From NCBI GenBank assembly GCA_052389755.1, contig JBQTHP010000114.1, positions 1 to 16,705 on the forward strand: a stretch of DNA of 16,705 nucleotides, written 5' to 3'. The notes beneath the pieces are model-generated. The model worked only from the letters and a program-made list of their open reading frames with translations, had not been told where the DNA came from and made no database searches. Positions 14,940 through 16,705 of the stretch are shown piece after piece; the stretch's first letter is position 1; each line of letters starts with the position of its first letter. Position numbers and translations under genes: made by a program. Source of the DNA: JBQTHP01 sp052389755 (lineage in GTDB: Bacteria; Pseudomonadota; Gammaproteobacteria; Steroidobacterales; Steroidobacteraceae).

Positions 14940-15371
14940 TCAGACCCCCTCCACGTCCACGCCCATGCTGCGAGCGCTGCCCGCGATGGTGCGTACGGCT
15001 GCGTCGAGATCGGCGGCCGTGAGATCCGGCTGCTTCGACTTCGCGATCTCTTCGAGCTGCTTGCGCGTGATCTTGCCGACCTTCGCCGTGTTCGGCGTGC
15101 CGCTGCCCTTCTCGATGCCGATCGCCTTGCGAATCAGCACGGACGCGGGCGGCGTCTTCATGATGAAAGTGAAGCTGCGATCGCTGTACACGGTGATCAC
15201 CACCGGGATCGGCAACCCCTTCTCGAGCTTCTGGGTCTGCGCATTGAACTGCTTGCAGAACTCCATGATGTTCACGCCCGGCTGGCCGAGTGCCGGCCCG
15301 ATGGGCGGTGACGGATTCGCCGCGCCTGCAGGCACCTGCAGCTTGACGTATCCCTGTACCTTCTTGGCCAT
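14940..15371 (-). CDS. rplK: 50S ribosomal protein L11
   Basis: L11 binds the GTPase-associated region of 23S rRNA and is needed for stringent-factor sensing of uncharged tRNA. The product is 143 aa, the usual length. The proline-rich PAGAANPSPPIGPALGQPGV block at residues 14-33 and TFIMKTPPAS in the middle are conserved. It includes the targets for PrmA methylation and thiopeptide binding. The start ATG at 15371-15369 has GGAG 9 nt upstream. It follows nusG after 68 nt that contain part of a direct repeat but no promoter I can support, so it is probably read from upstream. Confidence 0.98.
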   Translation of the reverse strand: MAKKVQGYVKLQVPAGAANPSPPIGPALGQPGVNIMEFCKQFNAQTQKLEKGLPIPVVITVYSDRSFTFIMKTPPASVLIRKAIGIEKGSGTPNTAKVGKITRKQLEEIAKSKQPDLTAADLDAAVRTIAGSARSMGVDVEGV

Positions 15372-15421
15372 CTCTCACGTCTCCTGGGTCGTAACGCCTT
15401 GCGGCTGCCCATCCAAGCTCT

Positions 15422-15446
15422 GAGCTCTAAGCTGGAGCTCTAAGCT
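15422..15446 (-). repeat. 12-bp direct repeat overlapping the end of nusG
   Basis: GAGCTCTAAGCT occurs at 15422-15433 and again at 15435-15446, a period of 13 bp. A partial third word (AGCTCT) lies just before. The second copy includes the last two sense codons and the TAG stop of nusG, so the gene's 3' end is made of repeat sequence. Each unit contains the palindrome GAGCTC. It resembles in style the other short repeats placed at gene ends in this window. Confidence 0.6.
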
Positions 15447-15973
15447 TTCTCCACCTGCACGAAGTCCAATTCCACCGGCGTCGAGCGGCCGAGGATCTGC
15501 ACCGCCACCTGCAACCGGTTCTTCTCGTAGTTCACGTTCTCGACGACGCCGTTGAAGTCGTTGAACGGCCCGTCGATCACGCGCACCACCTCGCCCGGCT
15601 CGAAGAGCACCTTCGGCCGCGGCTTGTCCACGCCCTCTTCCACGCGGCGCAGAATCTGGTTCGCTTCCTTGTCCGTGATGGGCGCCGGCTTGTCCGAGGT
15701 CCCGCCGATGAAGCCGAGGACCTTCGGCACGTCGCGCACCAGGTGCCAGGTCTCCTCGTCCATCTCCATCTGCACGAGCACGTAGCCCGGGTAGAACTTG
15801 CGCTCGCTCTTTCGCTTCTGGCCGTCGCGCATCTCGACGACTTCCTCGGTCGGCACGAGGATCTCGCCGAACTTCTGCTCGAGCCCATGGCGCTTGATGC
15901 GATCCTTCAGGGACTCCGCGACGCGATGCTCGAAATTCGAGTACGCGTGCACCACATACCAGCGCAGCGCCAT
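15440..15973 (-). CDS. nusG: Transcription termination/antitermination factor NusG
   Basis: NusG binds the RNA polymerase clamp, suppresses pausing, couples polymerase to the ribosome through S10 and supports Rho. The product is 177 aa. The NGN domain starts LRWYVVHAYSNFE and includes RKFYPGYVLVQM (59-70). The C-terminal KOW domain is FEPGEVVRVIDGPFNDFNGV (124-143), ending PVELDFVQVEKA. Two adjacent ATGs overlap the secE stop (TGATGATG). I take the second (15973-15971) because GGAGG then lies 6 nt upstream. The first (15976) adds one Met and would share its A with the secE stop. Either way it is coupled to secE. Confidence 0.98.
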   Translation of the reverse strand: MALRWYVVHAYSNFEHRVAESLKDRIKRHGLEQKFGEILVPTEEVVEMRDGQKRKSERKFYPGYVLVQMEMDEETWHLVRDVPKVLGFIGGTSDKPAPITDKEANQILRRVEEGVDKPRPKVLFEPGEVVRVIDGPFNDFNGVVENVNYEKNRLQVAVQILGRSTPVELDFVQVEKA

Positions 15974-15975
15974 CA

Positions 15976-16356
15976 TCAGCCTCCCTGCCCGGTCAACGCG
16001 CGGGTCGCCCACGCGAGGATCAGATCGAGCACCCAGAAGAAGATGCCCGCAACCGTGACGAATACGAACACGACGAGCGTCGTCATGCCGGTCTCGTTCC
16101 GGTTCGGCCACACGATCTTGCGCAGCTCGATGCGCGAGTCGAGCACGAACTGCCACAGTTCACCGCCGTAGCGCGACCACGCGAACACGACCGCGGCGAG
16201 CACGATTCCGCCGGCCACTGCGAGCCAACGCTGCCAGCCCGCGTCAACCGGGAGCGCGTAGTACGCAACGAGGCCGCCGAGCGCGAGCAGAATCGCGATC
16301 GTGAGCTTCGCCTTGTCCAACGCGCTGGCGTCCTGGACTTTCGTGTCTTCGTTCAT
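15976..16356 (-). CDS. secE: Preprotein translocase subunit SecE
   Basis: SecE clamps SecY in the inner-membrane SecYEG channel. The product is 126 aa with three predicted membrane segments (about residues 17-35, 44-61 and 92-117), the long form typical of gammaproteobacteria such as E. coli (127 aa). The conserved amphipathic stretch SRIELRKIVWPNRNET (74-89) precedes the essential last helix. The ATG at 16356-16354 is only 10 nt after the encoded CCA end of tRNA-Trp and has just a weak GAAG as Shine-Dalgarno. Cutting at the tRNA 3' end would leave an almost leaderless secE message. The stop overlaps the nusG start. Confidence 0.97.
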   Translation of the reverse strand: MNEDTKVQDASALDKAKLTIAILLALGGLVAYYALPVDAGWQRWLAVAGGIVLAAVVFAWSRYGGELWQFVLDSRIELRKIVWPNRNETGMTTLVVFVFVTVAGIFFWVLDLILAWATRALTGQGG

Positions 16357-16366
16357 AGGCTTCGAG

Positions 16367-16442
16367 TGGCAGGCCAGGAGGGAATCGAACCCCCAACCTG
16401 CGGTTTTGGAGACCGCCGCTCTGCCAATTGAGCTACTGGCCT
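16367..16442 (-). tRNA. trpT: tRNA-Trp (anticodon CCA)
   Basis: The minus strand from 16442 folds as a 76-nt cloverleaf. Acceptor AGGCCAG pairs with CTGGCCT; the D arm is GCTC/GAGC; the anticodon stem is GCGGT/ACCGC with loop CTCCAAA, so the anticodon is CCA; the T arm is GGGGG/CCCTC with TTCGATT (one G-T pair). GCCA at the 3' end is encoded. It sits between tuf and secE, the known position of tRNA-Trp in many proteobacteria, and is probably cut from the tuf-secE transcript. Confidence 0.97.
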
Positions 16443-16465
16443 GTTGATACGCTCGCTACGCTCGC

Positions 16466-16565
16466 GGCTGCAGGCTGCAGGCTGCAGGCTGCAGGGAAGA
16501 AAGGCATCGCCAGCGCTCGGGGCTTGCGCTCTTCCTGTAGCCTGTAGTCTGTAGCCTGTAGCCTG
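16466..16565. repeat. Facing 7-bp repeat arrays forming a large imperfect hairpin after tuf
   Basis: Four GGCTGCA units run from 16466 to 16493. Four CCTGTAG-type units (the third is TCTGTAG) plus CCTG run from 16534 to 16565. The two arrays are inverted copies that differ at one base per unit (GCTGCAGG against GCTACAGG), so plus-strand RNA would pair through G-U and minus-strand RNA would have one A-C mismatch per unit. Between them lies a smaller stem, AGCGC (16512-16516) with GCGCT (16526-16530). The structure begins 6 nt after the tuf stop and ends about 23 nt before tRNA-Trp. It may act as a 3' stabiliser or processing signal. No T-run follows. Confidence 0.65.
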
Positions 16566-16571
16566 CTCCAC

Positions 16572-16705
16572 TTACTTCAGGATCTTGGCGACGACGCCAG
16601 CTCCAACTGTCTTGCCGCCCTCGCGGATGGCAAAGCGCAGCCCCTCCTCCATCGCGATCGGGGAGATCAGCTGCACGTTCATCTTGATGTTGTCCCCGGG
16701 CATGA
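16572..16705 (-). CDS. tuf: Elongation factor Tu, 3' end only (copy 2)
   Basis: The last 43 residues of EF-Tu are present, from MPGDNIKMNVQLISPIAMEE to GKTVGAGVVAKILK, followed by TAA at 16574-16572. This is the barrel domain III that contacts EF-Ts and tRNA. The rest of the gene lies beyond the right edge. It is the upstream tuf of the tuf-trpT-secE-nusG unit, while the copy at the left edge belongs to the str operon. Paired tuf genes are usual in this group and are kept nearly identical by gene conversion, which cannot be tested with these pieces. Confidence 0.97.
   Translation of the reverse strand, partial: MPGDNIKMNVQLISPIAMEEGLRFAIREGGKTVGAGVVAKILK

Noticed and set aside
14938..15378. 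N-terminal extension of L1 upstream of 14937
   Set aside because: The extension overlaps rplK in another frame and has no L1 similarity; the start at 14937 has a strong Shine-Dalgarno and the correct family N-terminus.
15372..15439. Possible rplK promoter between nusG and rplK (TTGGAT, 16 bp, TTACGA)
   Set aside because: The -10 match is poor and the implied transcript start would fall in the ribosome-binding site, so I do not support it.
16466..16565. CRISPR-like array
   Set aside because: Units are 7 bp and strictly tandem, without spacers of 25-40 bp, and no cas genes are present.
16353..16571. A 72-codon open frame running through the repeat arrays and tRNA-Trp
   Set aside because: It is made of repeat and tRNA sequence; the peptide reads as repeated ATGYRLQATG-like words and has no ribosome-binding site.

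Overview
The window is the classic bacterial tuf / secE-nusG / ribosomal protein L / RNA polymerase / str cluster, read entirely on the minus strand. In transcription order, from right to left in these coordinates, it runs: tuf (3' end only), tRNA-Trp(CCA), secE, nusG, rplK, rplA, rplJ, rplL, rpoB, rpoC, [about 1.5 kb of non-ribosomal DNA], rpsL, rpsG, fusA, tuf (5' end only). The DNA is strongly GC-rich. The gene order (two tuf copies, tRNA-Trp directly before secE, rpoBC upstream of rpsL-rpsG-fusA-tuf), a three-helix SecE and the RpoB N-terminus (MAYSFTEKKRIRKNFGKQ) point to a gammaproteobacterium on the Xanthomonadales / Steroidobacterales / Nevskiales side. The exact lineage is an inference and cannot be fixed from this window.

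The right part (about 4.6-16.7 kb) is one dense transcription unit. secE-nusG share a base, rplK-rplA are 2 nt apart and rpoB-rpoC 9 nt apart. Two longer spacers carry regulatory RNA. The 232-nt rplA-rplJ spacer holds a recognisable L10(L12) leader. The 101-nt rplL-rpoB spacer holds a perfect 13-bp hairpin, where an attenuator lies in E. coli. rpoC is followed one base after its stop by a perfect 10-bp hairpin and then a second hairpin, so the rpo unit very probably ends there.

The left part (1-3.2 kb) is the str operon, rpsL-rpsG-fusA-tuf. It has its own near-consensus sigma-70 promoter (TTGACA, 17 bp, TAGAAT) about 110 nt upstream of rpsL, and a perfect 14-bp hairpin just before the rpsL ribosome-binding site. 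An imperfect hairpin made of 9-bp repeats plus a T5 run separates fusA from tuf.

Between rpoC and rpsL, which are commonly adjacent in related bacteria, lies a patchwork: a frameshifted SIMPL-domain (DUF541) pseudogene fragment; an intact minus-strand gene for a secreted DUF1579-like protein of unknown function; the C-terminal part only of an AHSA1/SRPBCC-domain gene; and a possible 23-codon membrane peptide. No transposase or integrase is visible. Short dispersed repeats (9-mer, 7-mer and 13-mer families) sit directly after stop codons at several places. They look like a genome-wide repeat habit of this organism. No undescribed multi-gene system is evident. The points most worth a second look are the decayed insertion locus, the repeat families at 3' ends, and the leader structures.
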